From positions 1 to 7,750 of the forward strand of contig JAITKH010000395.1 in the NCBI GenBank assembly GCA_031278535.1: 7,750 bases of DNA, read 5' to 3'. Within the stretch, counting starts at the first letter, position 1. Each line of letters begins with the position of its first letter. This document shows positions 1-6,970 of the stretch, piece after piece. This stretch comes from Planctomycetota bacterium. Lineage in GTDB: Bacteria > Planctomycetota > SZUA-567. A program made the translations under genes and the position numbers. The notes below the pieces were generated by a model, which ran no database searches, was not told the DNA's origin, and saw only the letters and a program-made list of their open reading frames with translations.

Positions 1-1
1 C

Positions 2-985
2 TTGAATTCTGGCGCTTCCGTCGCCGACAGCGCGGCGGATGTCGTACCTCCCGACGTCAAGCAGGCCGCCGCCAAGGAAGAGCTCCCGGACGGCTTCAAT
101 TATTACGATTTCAAGAAACCCGAGCGCGTTTCGCCCGATCAGATCCGTTCCATCCAGATGATGCACGAGTTGCTGGCCCGCAAGTTGCAGGCCAGCCTTT
201 CGGCCTACCTCAGGACCATCGTCGACGTGAAACTTTCGACGGTGGAGCAGCTTACGTACAACGAATTCCTGATGAGCCTGCCCAATCCCACCTGCTTCAA
301 CCTCCTCAGGTGCGATCCTCTGGACGGATCGATGGTGCTGGAAATCAACCCGTCCATCGTCTATCCCATCCTCGACAAGCTTCTGGGCGGCGGCCATGGC
401 GCCGCACATATCCCGGATCGGGAAATGTCGGACATTGAATGGCGCCTCATCAGCCATCTCACCACCGAGACGGTCGGCTTTCTCCGCGAATGCTGGAAAC
501 CGATCGTGGATATCGACTTCATGGTCGCGGGACGGGAAACCAATCCGCATCTTATGCAAATCGTGCCCCCCAACGAAGTGGTCATCCTGGTCTGTTTCGA
601 CATCAAGATGGGGGATGCGAGCGGGATGCTCAACCTCTGCATTCCCTTCCCCGTCATCGAAGCGAAGATCAGCGATTTTTCCACCATCCAGACGTGGTTC
701 CAGACCAAGCGCACCATGGACGCCGCCATGGAGAACGCGAACCTGAACGAGGGCGTGAAGTCCGCCATGCTCGAAGCCGTCGTCTATGTCGCCAAGTCGC
801 GCATAACGCTCCGGGAACTTCTGGCCCTCAGGCCGGGGGATTTGCTCCTGACCAGGAAGAACGCGGGCGATTCGCTTATGCTTACCATCGCCGGACGACC
901 CAAGTTCTGGGTCTTTCCCGGCCAGCACCGGCATTACAAGGCGGTGCGGGTGGACCGGGAAACGGCAATCGACGACGAATTGTGA
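2..985 (+). CDS. fliM: Flagellar motor switch protein FliM (5' end outside window)
   Basis: FliM sits in the C-ring between FliG and FliN and sets rotation direction when CheY-P binds. The frame is open to the left edge. The TTG at base 2 is unlikely to be the real start, because the N-terminal CheY-binding peptide (LSQxEIDxLL type) is not seen and should lie upstream. Counting from the first visible codon, the FliM signature YDFKKPERVSPDQIRS is at residues 35-50. The middle CheC-like domain follows, with the GGxG motif (GGHG, 130-133) that contacts FliG. The C-terminal SpoA/FliN-like domain is at about 250-320. The 327 visible residues are close to full family length. It is the first visible member of a compact gene series; its stop codon overlaps the ribosome site of the next gene. 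Family assignment is confident; only the start is uncertain. Confidence 0.95.
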   Translation: MNSGASVADSAADVVPPDVKQAAAKEELPDGFNYYDFKKPERVSPDQIRSIQMMHELLARKLQASLSAYLRTIVDVKLSTVEQLTYNEFLMSLPNPTCFNLLRCDPLDGSMVLEINPSIVYPILDKLLGGGHGAAHIPDREMSDIEWRLISHLTTETVGFLRECWKPIVDIDFMVAGRETNPHLMQIVPPNEVVILVCFDIKMGDASGMLNLCIPFPVIEAKISDFSTIQTWFQTKRTMDAAMENANLNEGVKSAMLEAVVYVAKSRITLRELLALRPGDLLLTRKNAGDSLMLTIAGRPKFWVFPGQHRHYKAVRVDRETAIDDEL

Positions 986-998
986 GGGAGACGACGCC

Positions 999-1301
999 AT
1001 GGCTGACGAGAATCGGGGGACGCCGATCCTCAAGACCAATTTCCTGCTGTTCTGCCTGTACGTGATGTTTTACATCACGCTCCGGGGCAACGGAGAAATC
1101 GTCCATCAGGAAGCGGCATTCCAAAACAGGGGTTCCATCGACCGGATAACCATCGTGGGATCGGAACAGACGATTCCCCGCTGGCGGCGCCAGGCCTACC
1201 GGGTGTTCTTTTCCCCCCTGATGGTGGCGGAGGAAGAAGGGCGCCGCCTGTTTGCCGAAAGTCGCAATCTCATGGACGCCGGACTCGCCGGGTCGAGGTG
1301 A
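999..1301 (+). CDS. Small membrane-anchored protein of unknown function between fliM and fliN
   Basis: I do not recognise this 100-residue protein. It has a short polar N-terminus, one hydrophobic segment at about residues 13-28 (TNFLLFCLYVMFYITL), then a polar, Arg/Glu-rich tail. That suggests a single-pass or N-anchored inner-membrane protein. The ATG at 999 has a good ribosome site (GGGAG, 986-990, 8 bases upstream), and the gene begins 13 bases after the fliM stop, so it is probably translated. It is neither FliL nor FliO by motif: FliL normally precedes fliM and is longer, and FliO normally follows fliN with a different tail. Its position between two C-ring genes suggests a motor-associated role, but this is inference from context only. 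It ends 31 bases before the fliN start. Confidence 0.72.
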   Translation: MADENRGTPILKTNFLLFCLYVMFYITLRGNGEIVHQEAAFQNRGSIDRITIVGSEQTIPRWRRQAYRVFFSPLMVAEEEGRRLFAESRNLMDAGLAGSR

Positions 1302-1332
1302 CGCGAAACCGGCTGGAGCCTTGAAAAACACC

Positions 1333-2241
1333 ATGACATCGGATCTCATCCATCCGGAAATAGTCAAAAAGGGCGAAGCCATAGCCAAGGCGCTCATGGA
1401 GGGCGGCTCGGCCGGTTGGTCGACGCTCCTCAGCAAGAATGTCGACTATGCCATCGTCGCCGGCGACTTCGGCAGGCCGGACGAGGTGGTGAAGCCGGCC
1501 GACATTTCCGACGCCGTGATCACCAGCGTGGACTGGTCCGGCGACACCTCGGGAAAGGTGCATCTCCTGATGCCGGCCGCCGGCGCCCGGGAGGTGGTCG
1601 CCCATTTCCTGTCGTTGATGCTCGGGGGCGATCCCGATCCGGCCACCGTCACATTTGACGCCGAGGGCATGGACGCCTATTCCGAGGCGGCCAACAGCTA
1701 TTTTGGGCAGGGGTCGCAACAGGCCAGGAGCGAGATCGGCGGAAACATCAAGACGACGGTGACGGGATCGAAAGCCGTCGATTTTTCCAAAACCTCCCCA
1801 GGCGAAATTTTCGGAAAAGACGAATATTACTGCGCCAAGGTCAAGGTTACCATCGAGGGGCGTCCGCCGTTCGCTCCGGAACTCCTGATTTCCCAGTCCG
1901 TCACCGGCATCGCTGCGGCGGCCGAACCGGAGGCGGAGGCGGAGCGGGAGGGGGCGGAAGCGGCCGGAAAACTCGGGATCGATCCCGCCAATCTCGCCAT
2001 AGCCATGAAAATCAGGCTGCCGGTGATTGTCAGCGTCGCCTCCAAGAGAATGCGCATGGAGGATATCCAGAATATCTGTCCCGGCACCATCATCGAATTC
2101 AAGGACAATACGTTTGGGGAAAATCTCGATGTCATGGTCGGCACGGTCAAGGTGGCCACGGCTGAAGCGGTGACCACCAACCAGCGTTTCGGCGTACAGA
2201 TACGTTCGCTTGTCGATCCCCACGTCGCGATCAGGAATTAG
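1333..2241 (+). CDS. fliN: Flagellar motor switch protein FliN with CheC/FliY-like N-terminal domain
   Basis: This 302-residue protein carries a C-terminal SpoA/FliN domain at about residues 222-297 (LPVIVSV...LDVMVG...QRFGVQI), the C-ring base that binds FliM and FliH. Ordinary FliN is only about 100-140 residues. The extra N-terminal half resembles the CheC/CheX/FliY phosphatase fold. It contains D114-x3-E118-x2-N121, which fits the catalytic core of CheY-P phosphatases ([DS]xxxExxN), but the proline expected 23 residues later is Thr144. An Ala/Glu-rich linker (about 193-213) joins the halves. The ATG at 1333 is chosen because homology begins near it; TTG 1321 and the frame opening at 1252 are less likely. 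GGAG at 1315-1318 is a rather distant ribosome site. It probably acts as a FliY-type switch protein; phosphatase activity is inferred. Confidence 0.9.
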   Translation: MTSDLIHPEIVKKGEAIAKALMEGGSAGWSTLLSKNVDYAIVAGDFGRPDEVVKPADISDAVITSVDWSGDTSGKVHLLMPAAGAREVVAHFLSLMLGGDPDPATVTFDAEGMDAYSEAANSYFGQGSQQARSEIGGNIKTTVTGSKAVDFSKTSPGEIFGKDEYYCAKVKVTIEGRPPFAPELLISQSVTGIAAAAEPEAEAEREGAEAAGKLGIDPANLAIAMKIRLPVIVSVASKRMRMEDIQNICPGTIIEFKDNTFGENLDVMVGTVKVATAEAVTTNQRFGVQIRSLVDPHVAIRN

Positions 2242-2243
2242 GC

Positions 2244-2627
2244 ATGTTCCGTCTCAGGGTGGATGATTCCTTTGCCGCCGCGCACCAGTTGCGCGGCTAT
2301 CGGGGAAAGTGCGAGAAGCTGCACGGACATAATTGGCGGGTTGAGCTTCGAGTCGAGGGAGAGCGGCTGGACAAGCTGGGGATGCTCATGGATTTTGGCC
2401 TTCTCAAAGGCATTCTCGGAAGGGAGCTGGAACGGCTGGATCACCGTTTCCTGAACGAAACGCCGCCCTTTGACCGCATCAATCCCACCTCCGAAAATTT
2501 GGCCCGGCATCTTTTCGGCGCCGTCGGCGGCGGGTTGCCCAAAGGCATCCGGGTGGCCTCGGTCACGGTTTGGGAATCGGATCGATGCGCCGCCGTCTGC
2601 TACGAAGGCGATCCCGCCTATGAGTAA
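2244..2627 (+). CDS. queD: 6-carboxytetrahydropterin synthase QueD (6-pyruvoyl-tetrahydropterin synthase family)
   Basis: QueD converts dihydroneopterin triphosphate to 6-carboxy-5,6,7,8-tetrahydropterin, the second step toward preQ0 and queuosine in tRNA wobble positions. The 127 residues match the usual family length. Visible landmarks are zinc ligands H14 and H27/H29 in the C23-xxx-HGHN motif with catalytic Cys23, MDFGLLK (49-55), LDHRFLN (65-71) with catalytic His67, the PTSEN motif (81-85), and Glu111 near the C-terminus in VWES. The CxxxHGH spacing favours QueD over sepiapterin-producing PTPS. The ATG lies two bases after the fliN stop, with AGGA (2232-2235) eight bases upstream, so it is probably co-transcribed with the flagellar genes. 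No other queuosine gene is in the window. Biosynthetic assignment is confident. Confidence 0.92.
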   Translation: MFRLRVDDSFAAAHQLRGYRGKCEKLHGHNWRVELRVEGERLDKLGMLMDFGLLKGILGRELERLDHRFLNETPPFDRINPTSENLARHLFGAVGGGLPKGIRVASVTVWESDRCAAVCYEGDPAYE

Positions 2628-2823
2628 GGGGAAACGCGGCCGGAAGAGACGCGCCGATCGGAGAAAGAGCGCCGGCCGCGGGAATGGCGGAGCGCCGGGA
2701 ACGATCGGCAGCGATTGGCGCGGGCGGATGTGGACAATCCTGGCCGGCGCTGTCCTCGTTCTGTTCGTCGTCCTGATTCTTGCGTTGCTGGAAAATGTCA
2801 AAGAGGAATTGCGGCTGCCGTGA
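2620..2823 (+). CDS. Small basic single-pass membrane protein, function unknown
   Basis: This is a 67-residue ORF whose ATG lies inside the last codons of queD (8-base overlap) and whose TGA overlaps the leuA GTG start (GTGA). That arrangement suggests translational coupling on both sides and supports its being real. The first 25 residues are strongly basic (KGKRGRKRRADRRKSAGR). They are followed by a Gly-rich stretch and one clear hydrophobic segment at about 38-57 (MWTILAGAVLVLFVVLILAL), then a short acidic/basic tail. By the positive-inside rule the N-terminus should be cytoplasmic. I recognise no family. The basic tail could contact nucleic acid or phospholipid, but that is speculation. 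The alternative is a chance ORF in GC-rich DNA; the clean hydrophobic block argues against this. Confidence 0.62.
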   Translation: MSKGKRGRKRRADRRKSAGRGNGGAPGTIGSDWRGRMWTILAGAVLVLFVVLILALLENVKEELRLP

Positions 2824-4391
2824 GCGAAATGAAAAGAATCGCACTTTTCGACACCACCCTCCGGGACGGCGAGCAGGCCGCCCACGTCAATTTGAATGCG
2901 GCCGAGAAACTGCAGGTCGCGCGGCAGCTCGAGGCCATGCGGATAGACGTGATCGAAGCCGGTTTTCCCGCTTCCTCTCCCGGCGATTTCGCCTGCGTCA
3001 GGGCGGTGGCGGGCGAAGTGCGCGGCGTCGCCGTCGCCGCCCTGGCCCGGGCGCGCGAGGACGACATCCGGCGGGCAGCCGAAGCGTTGGAAGGGGCGGT
3101 GCGCCCCCGGCTTCACGTTTTCATCGCTTCCAGCCCCATCCATATGCGCCTGAAGCTGAGGATGACGCCGGCGGAGGTGCTGGCGGCGATCCGGACCTCC
3201 ATCCCCCTTGCCCGGAGCCTTTGTCCCGACGTACAGTTCTCGGCCGAGGACGCCAGTCGGTCCGATCCGGATTTCCTTGTGGAACTCTACCGGGCGGCGG
3301 CGGCTGGCGGCGCCGCGACGCTAAACATAACCGACACCGTCGGCTATGCCAGGCCGGGGGAATTCGAGTCCTTGTTCCGGCGGGTGATTGCCGGCGTCGG
3401 GGCCGGTCCGGACATTGTCTTTTCCGCCCATTGTCATAACGATCTCGGACTGGCGACGGCCAATTCCCTGGCGGCGATCCGGGCTGGAGCGGGCCAGATC
3501 GAGGTGACGCTGAACGGCCTGGGCGAGCGGGGCGGCAACGCCGCCCTGGAGGAGATCGTCATGAACCTGCGCGTCCGGCGGGACTTCCATGCCGCCGACA
3601 CCCGCATCGACGCCTCCCGCCTCGTCGCCGCAAGCCGCCTGGCCTCCCGCCTGACCGGGGTGGTGGTGTCGCCCAACAAGCCGGTGGTGGGCGCGAACGC
3701 TTTCTCCCACGAGTCGGGCATTCATCAGCAGGGCATTATCGCCGACCGTTCCACGTATGAAATCATCCGGGCCGAGGATGTCGGCGCGGAGGCGGCGGTC
3801 ATCGTCCTCGGGAAACATTCGGGCCGCAACGCCCTCGGGGAGCGGCTGGAAAAGCTGGGCTACTCTCTCCCTCCCTGGCAGATCGACAAGGCCTTCGCCG
3901 CCTTCAAGAAACTGTGCGACGAAAAACGGGAGATCTCGGACGGCGATCTGGAGGCGCTGGCGGCCGAAATCGTCTCGGCCGCCCCCGAACGCGTCTATAC
4001 GCTGGGAGCCTACGAGATCAACTGCGGCAACCGCGTACCGGGCGGCCCCACCGCCTGGGTGGCCCTCAGGACCAATGACGGCAAGGAAATTTGCGACGCC
4101 GCCGTCGGCAACGGCCCGGTGGATGCGGCCTATATCGCCATGCAGCGGATCATCGGATTGAACTTGACGCTGGAGAACTTCGCCATCACCGCCACTAGCC
4201 AATCCTCGGACGCGGCCGGCGAAGCCCAGGTGACGGTACGCCATGCCAGCGGCATATCCGCTTCGGGCCGGGGCATTTCCACCGATACGGTCAAGGCCTG
4301 CATCATCGCCTATCTGAGCGCCGTGAACAACCTGTACATGGCGGCAGCGGCGAAGGAAATCCGCATCGGGACAGGCAGGTACAAGTCCTGA
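2820..4391 (+). CDS. leuA: 2-isopropylmalate synthase LeuA
   Basis: LeuA condenses acetyl-CoA with 2-oxoisovalerate, the committed step of leucine synthesis, and is usually feedback-inhibited by leucine. The 523 residues fit the full-length enzyme. The catalytic TIM barrel begins with DTTLRDGEQ (11-19) and carries HCHNDLG (204-210, metal-binding histidines), GLGERGGNAALEE (233-245) and SGIHQQGI (299-306). The C-terminal LeuA regulatory/dimer domain spans about 390-520 (VPGGPTAWV, GNGPVDAA, STDTVKA), which favours LeuA over NifV-type homocitrate synthase; citramalate synthase is a weaker alternative. Oddly, the loop after DGEQ reads AAHVNL rather than the common SPGxxL. The GTG at 2820 overlaps the preceding stop and has GAGGA (2803-2807) upstream; ATG 2829 is an alternative start. 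It ends the compact gene series. Confidence 0.93.
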   Translation: MSEMKRIALFDTTLRDGEQAAHVNLNAAEKLQVARQLEAMRIDVIEAGFPASSPGDFACVRAVAGEVRGVAVAALARAREDDIRRAAEALEGAVRPRLHVFIASSPIHMRLKLRMTPAEVLAAIRTSIPLARSLCPDVQFSAEDASRSDPDFLVELYRAAAAGGAATLNITDTVGYARPGEFESLFRRVIAGVGAGPDIVFSAHCHNDLGLATANSLAAIRAGAGQIEVTLNGLGERGGNAALEEIVMNLRVRRDFHAADTRIDASRLVAASRLASRLTGVVVSPNKPVVGANAFSHESGIHQQGIIADRSTYEIIRAEDVGAEAAVIVLGKHSGRNALGERLEKLGYSLPPWQIDKAFAAFKKLCDEKREISDGDLEALAAEIVSAAPERVYTLGAYEINCGNRVPGGPTAWVALRTNDGKEICDAAVGNGPVDAAYIAMQRIIGLNLTLENFAITATSQSSDAAGEAQVTVRHASGISASGRGISTDTVKACIIAYLSAVNNLYMAAAAKEIRIGTGRYKS

Positions 4392-4459
4392 CGCCATATG
4401 GCCAAGAAAAATATCTTCCGGTTTTTTGAAAGAAAACGGGAAAACGGAGAAAATGTTTT

Positions 4460-4488
4460 CGGCCGGAGTCTCCCTGAATCTTCGGCCG
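4460..4488 (+). terminator. Hairpin downstream of leuA, possible weak or Rho-assisted terminator
   Basis: A stem of nine pairs (4460-4468 with 4480-4488, one G-U) closes an 11-base loop, 70 bases after the leuA stop. No T-run follows, so it is not a classical intrinsic terminator. It may mark the 3' end of the leuA transcript or simply be a structured spacer before the amidase gene. The same bases form a 9-base direct repeat TTCGGCCGG (4458 and 4481). Confidence 0.3.
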
Positions 4489-4501
4489 GTCGGCGGGAAG
4501 G

Positions 4502-5311
4502 ATGCCCGGGATGGAAATGGATGGCGTGGAGGAGGGGAAGAATGGCGGCGGCATGGGTCGCCGCGAGTTTCTTCTCCTGGCGGCGGCGGGAGTTGCCGGC
4601 CTGATCCTGCCGGGTTGCGGCCATGCCCCTCTCGCCTATTCGCCGCCTGAAACGCCTTCCGAACGCCGAAAACGATCTCCGGCCGCCTACGCCTCGCCCG
4701 CTCCGTACATTCCGGAGCAGGCGCAATACGTCTCCTTTCCGGCACAACCGGCGGAATCCGAACCTCCTGTCTGGACGCCGGCGGCGAAGCCGGCGGTCGG
4801 CATGACCGCCCTGTCCCGCAACTCCTGGGGCGCTTCCGCCGCCCTTCCGGAAAAGATGAAGCCGATGAATGGAGTGGCGCGAATAACCATCCACCACGAA
4901 GGGAGCGCCAAGCCCAATGCCGACGTGACCCGGGCGCAGGTGGCGGCCACCTTGAGGCTGATCCAGAGCCAACATCGCAAGCGCATGGGCGCCGGCGACA
5001 TCGGTTACCATTTTGTGATTGATCGGACCGGAACCGTATGGCAGGGCCGCGACTGGGGATACCAGGGAGCCCATGTATCCGGCGCCAATCCCCACAATAT
5101 TGGGATAATGCTTCTGGGAAACTTTGAAATCCAGCAGCCCACGCGGCAGCAACTCGAGTCCCTTGAAAGGCTTGTCGCCTCGCTGGCGAGGAAATACGGC
5201 CTCGATCCGGCCACAAAGGTTTTTCGGCATTGCGACTTCGGCAATACCCAGTGCCCGGGCAGAAATCTGAAGCCCCATGTGGATTCGATGAGACGTTCGC
5301 TCAGGGCATAA
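4502..5311 (+). CDS. Tat-exported lipoprotein N-acetylmuramoyl-L-alanine amidase (Amidase_2/PGRP domain)
   Basis: A zinc amidase that should cleave the MurNAc-L-Ala bond of peptidoglycan outside the cytoplasmic membrane. The N-terminus carries a twin-arginine motif GRREFL (R20-R21) followed by a hydrophobic stretch and lipobox-like LPG-C39, so Tat export and lipid anchoring are likely; Pro at -2 is atypical. A Pro/Ala-rich linker (about 40-100) leads to the PGRP/Amidase_2 domain (101-269). It contains RNSWGA, IHHEG (zinc ligand H131), GYHFVID (Y169), and HCDFGNTQCPG with zinc ligands H243 and C251. The catalytic set is therefore complete. In-frame ATGs at 4502, 4511, 4517 and 4553 are all possible; 4553 would start MGRREF directly and sits behind a GGAGGAGGGG stretch. 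It follows leuA after 110 bases. Likely a wall-remodelling or muropeptide-recycling enzyme. Confidence 0.88.
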   Translation: MPGMEMDGVEEGKNGGGMGRREFLLLAAAGVAGLILPGCGHAPLAYSPPETPSERRKRSPAAYASPAPYIPEQAQYVSFPAQPAESEPPVWTPAAKPAVGMTALSRNSWGASAALPEKMKPMNGVARITIHHEGSAKPNADVTRAQVAATLRLIQSQHRKRMGAGDIGYHFVIDRTGTVWQGRDWGYQGAHVSGANPHNIGIMLLGNFEIQQPTRQQLESLERLVASLARKYGLDPATKVFRHCDFGNTQCPGRNLKPHVDSMRRSLRA

Positions 5312-5334
5312 CCGGGCGAAAACCATTTTGGCTA

Positions 5335-5362
5335 TTGCCGCTCGCCACCTGTCAGCTATAAT
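5335..5362 (+). promoter_or_regulatory. Sigma-70-type promoter for the FIST gene
   Basis: A perfect TATAAT (5357-5362) is preceded at 16 bases by TTGCCG (5335-5340), a 4/6 match to TTGACA, in a spacer between two same-strand genes. Transcription would start near 5369, leaving a leader of roughly 70 bases before the ATG at 5437. This implies that the FIST gene is expressed independently of the amidase. Confidence 0.55.
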
Positions 5363-5436
5363 TTCCGTCAACGCGGGCCGTATGCGGCCTGGAGGAATGC
5401 CGGAACGGGATGCGGCCGTCCGCCGACCTTTGACGA

Positions 5437-6621
5437 ATGGGATTTGCCATGCGGACGGCTTCCGCCCATGCCATTTTCGCCGGCGATGACAAGACAGAAA
5501 ACGCCGCCAATGCGGCCAGGAGCCTAAAGGCGTCCCTGTCCGCGTTCAAGCCCGCCCAGGTCTTGTTTTTCGCCGCCGGCAAGTACGATTACGGACGTCT
5601 AGCGGCGGCTGTCCAGGACGCCTTTCCCGGAGCCATCACCTTGGGCTGCAGTACCTCCGGCGAAATAGCCGACGGACAGGTACTCGCGGGCTCGGTTTCC
5701 GCCCTGGCCTTCGGGGAAGACGTTTTCGAGCACTTTGACGTCTCCGTCCTTTCCTATTTCACTCCGAACGGCCGACCGGCCGATCCGATCAGGCAATTGG
5801 AAAACCTCTTTACGGGGCTTTCTGATCGACTGGATCTGAAGACGCTGGAATACCTTGAGGGCGACAAACATTTTTTTCTGGTACTCGCCGACGGAAGACG
5901 CTACTTCATCGAGCCGGCGCTGGATCGGGCCGGCGATCTCGCTTCCGTCCCTTTTTTCGGCGGCATCGCCGGCGACAACATGAACTTCGCCTATACGCCG
6001 ACGTTTTTGAACGGCTGCGTGTACAACGCCTCGGCGATTCTCGCCCTGATTAAGCCCAGGGGCCGCTTTGAGCTGGTAAAAACCCAGGAGGCGGTTCCCG
6101 CCGGAGATGGCCGGATCCATACAGTCACCCGATCTTCTCCAGAGGATCATGTCCTGTTCGAATTGGACGGCCGTCCCGCCGGCCAGATCTATTCCGAAGC
6201 GGTGGGCATCCCCGTCGGGGAACTCAATTTGGAGACCGCCTTTAAACGCTGGACGCTGGGGATCGCCTCCGGCGACGATCTGCTCCTCCGCTGCGTCGCC
6301 GAAGTCCAGCCGGATCGAAGCATCATCACCGCCGCCGCCATTCCGGAGGGAGGGCAGGTGCGGATTTTCCGCAACGATGACATCGTGAATTCGACGGCCC
6401 GGGCCATGGCGGAAACGGAGCGGCGGCTGGGCGGAAAAATAGGCGGCCTTCTTCACGTGAGTTGCATGATCCGCACCCTGGCCCTTGCGGCAAATGATCG
6501 GGCCGTGGCTTTCCGGGAGATATTCAAGAACTATCCGAACGCCGGTTTCGCCTCGCATGGGGAAATCTGCGTGAACATCGCCAACGCTTCTTCTGTCATG
6601 CTCGCCCTCGCGGATGAGTGA
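5437..6621 (+). CDS. FIST-domain sensory protein (FIST_N + FIST_C)
   Basis: FIST domains are predicted small-ligand sensors (amino acids have been proposed) found alone or fused to kinases, chemoreceptors and cyclases. This 394-residue copy is a stand-alone protein. FIST_N occupies about residues 25-220, with the signature TLGCSTSGEIADG and, further on, FFGGIAGDN. FIST_C occupies about 225-390, with YSEAVGIP, and ends HGEICVNIANASS. There is no signal peptide, membrane segment or fused output domain, so it is probably cytoplasmic and signals through a partner. No ribosome site precedes ATG 5437 or the in-frame ATG 5449. The only good one, GGAGG at 5391-5395, lies beside small out-of-frame starts, and an in-frame TGA at 5431 excludes an earlier FIST start. 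Given the flagellar neighbourhood a chemotaxis role is possible but unproven. Confidence 0.88.
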   Translation: MGFAMRTASAHAIFAGDDKTENAANAARSLKASLSAFKPAQVLFFAAGKYDYGRLAAAVQDAFPGAITLGCSTSGEIADGQVLAGSVSALAFGEDVFEHFDVSVLSYFTPNGRPADPIRQLENLFTGLSDRLDLKTLEYLEGDKHFFLVLADGRRYFIEPALDRAGDLASVPFFGGIAGDNMNFAYTPTFLNGCVYNASAILALIKPRGRFELVKTQEAVPAGDGRIHTVTRSSPEDHVLFELDGRPAGQIYSEAVGIPVGELNLETAFKRWTLGIASGDDLLLRCVAEVQPDRSIITAAAIPEGGQVRIFRNDDIVNSTARAMAETERRLGGKIGGLLHVSCMIRTLALAANDRAVAFREIFKNYPNAGFASHGEICVNIANASSVMLALADE

Positions 6622-6902
6622 CGAAAATCCGCTGAAATTCAGGGTTCGGCAAAAAAATCCGAAAATTTTTCGAAGAGGACGGGGCGGCGGCAAAACTTGA
6701 GGAAGTGACCGGCCCCGAGTGCAGCGCTCCCCCAAGCTCCCGGCAAAGTTTTTTGCGCTTTTCCGGCAAAATTTCCCGTGCTGATTCATCCAAGCCCTCG
6801 CCTTCTTGGCGGCATTTTCCAATCGTTCCCGCAATTCTTTCCTGAAGATCAAGGTCAGAAAAAAAACACCGATGTGCTGTTCCGGTTCTCATTCTGTACC
6901 CC

Positions 6903-6970
6903 CGTTCACGCCTAAGGGAAAGTCAGTTGAAGAGCGAAGGGAGGGGGAGGGACTTCAATAGGCGTGAACG
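6903..6970. repeat. 12-base perfect inverted repeat forming a long hairpin
   Basis: CGTTCACGCCTA at 6903-6914 is mirrored exactly by TAGGCGTGAACG at 6959-6970. Inside, AAGTC (6920-6924) pairs with GACTT (6951-6955), extending the stem across a small asymmetric internal loop. The closing loop is a purine-rich stretch (GAAGGGAGGGGGAGG). There is no T-run on either side, so a simple terminator is unlikely. A structured RNA, a protein-binding site or a miniature element are all possible. Confidence 0.6.

Noticed and set aside
1270..2223. Minus-strand ORF (317 codons) opposite fliN
   Set aside because: Antisense shadow of a confidently identified gene.
4398..4604. Plus-strand ORF of 68 codons starting MAKKNIFRFF just after leuA
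   Set aside because: It overlaps the amidase signal-peptide region in another frame, lacks a ribosome site of its own, and its second half is the shadow of the amidase N-terminus.
3321..5216. Long minus-strand ORF (631 codons) opposite leuA and the amidase
   Set aside because: It is the complement of two clearly recognisable genes, crosses their boundary, is rich in Arg/Gly/Pro and shows no domain; typical of GC-rich antisense frames.
5599..6852. Minus-strand ORF (417 codons) opposite the FIST gene, starting in the spacer
   Set aside because: Most of it mirrors the FIST coding frame. The spacer part contains no motif and no ribosome site.
6596..6892. Minus-strand ORF of 98 codons in the spacer after FIST
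   Set aside because: It overlaps the FIST end, lacks a ribosome site or recognisable motif, and its F/S/P-rich tail reads like translated low-complexity A/T runs.
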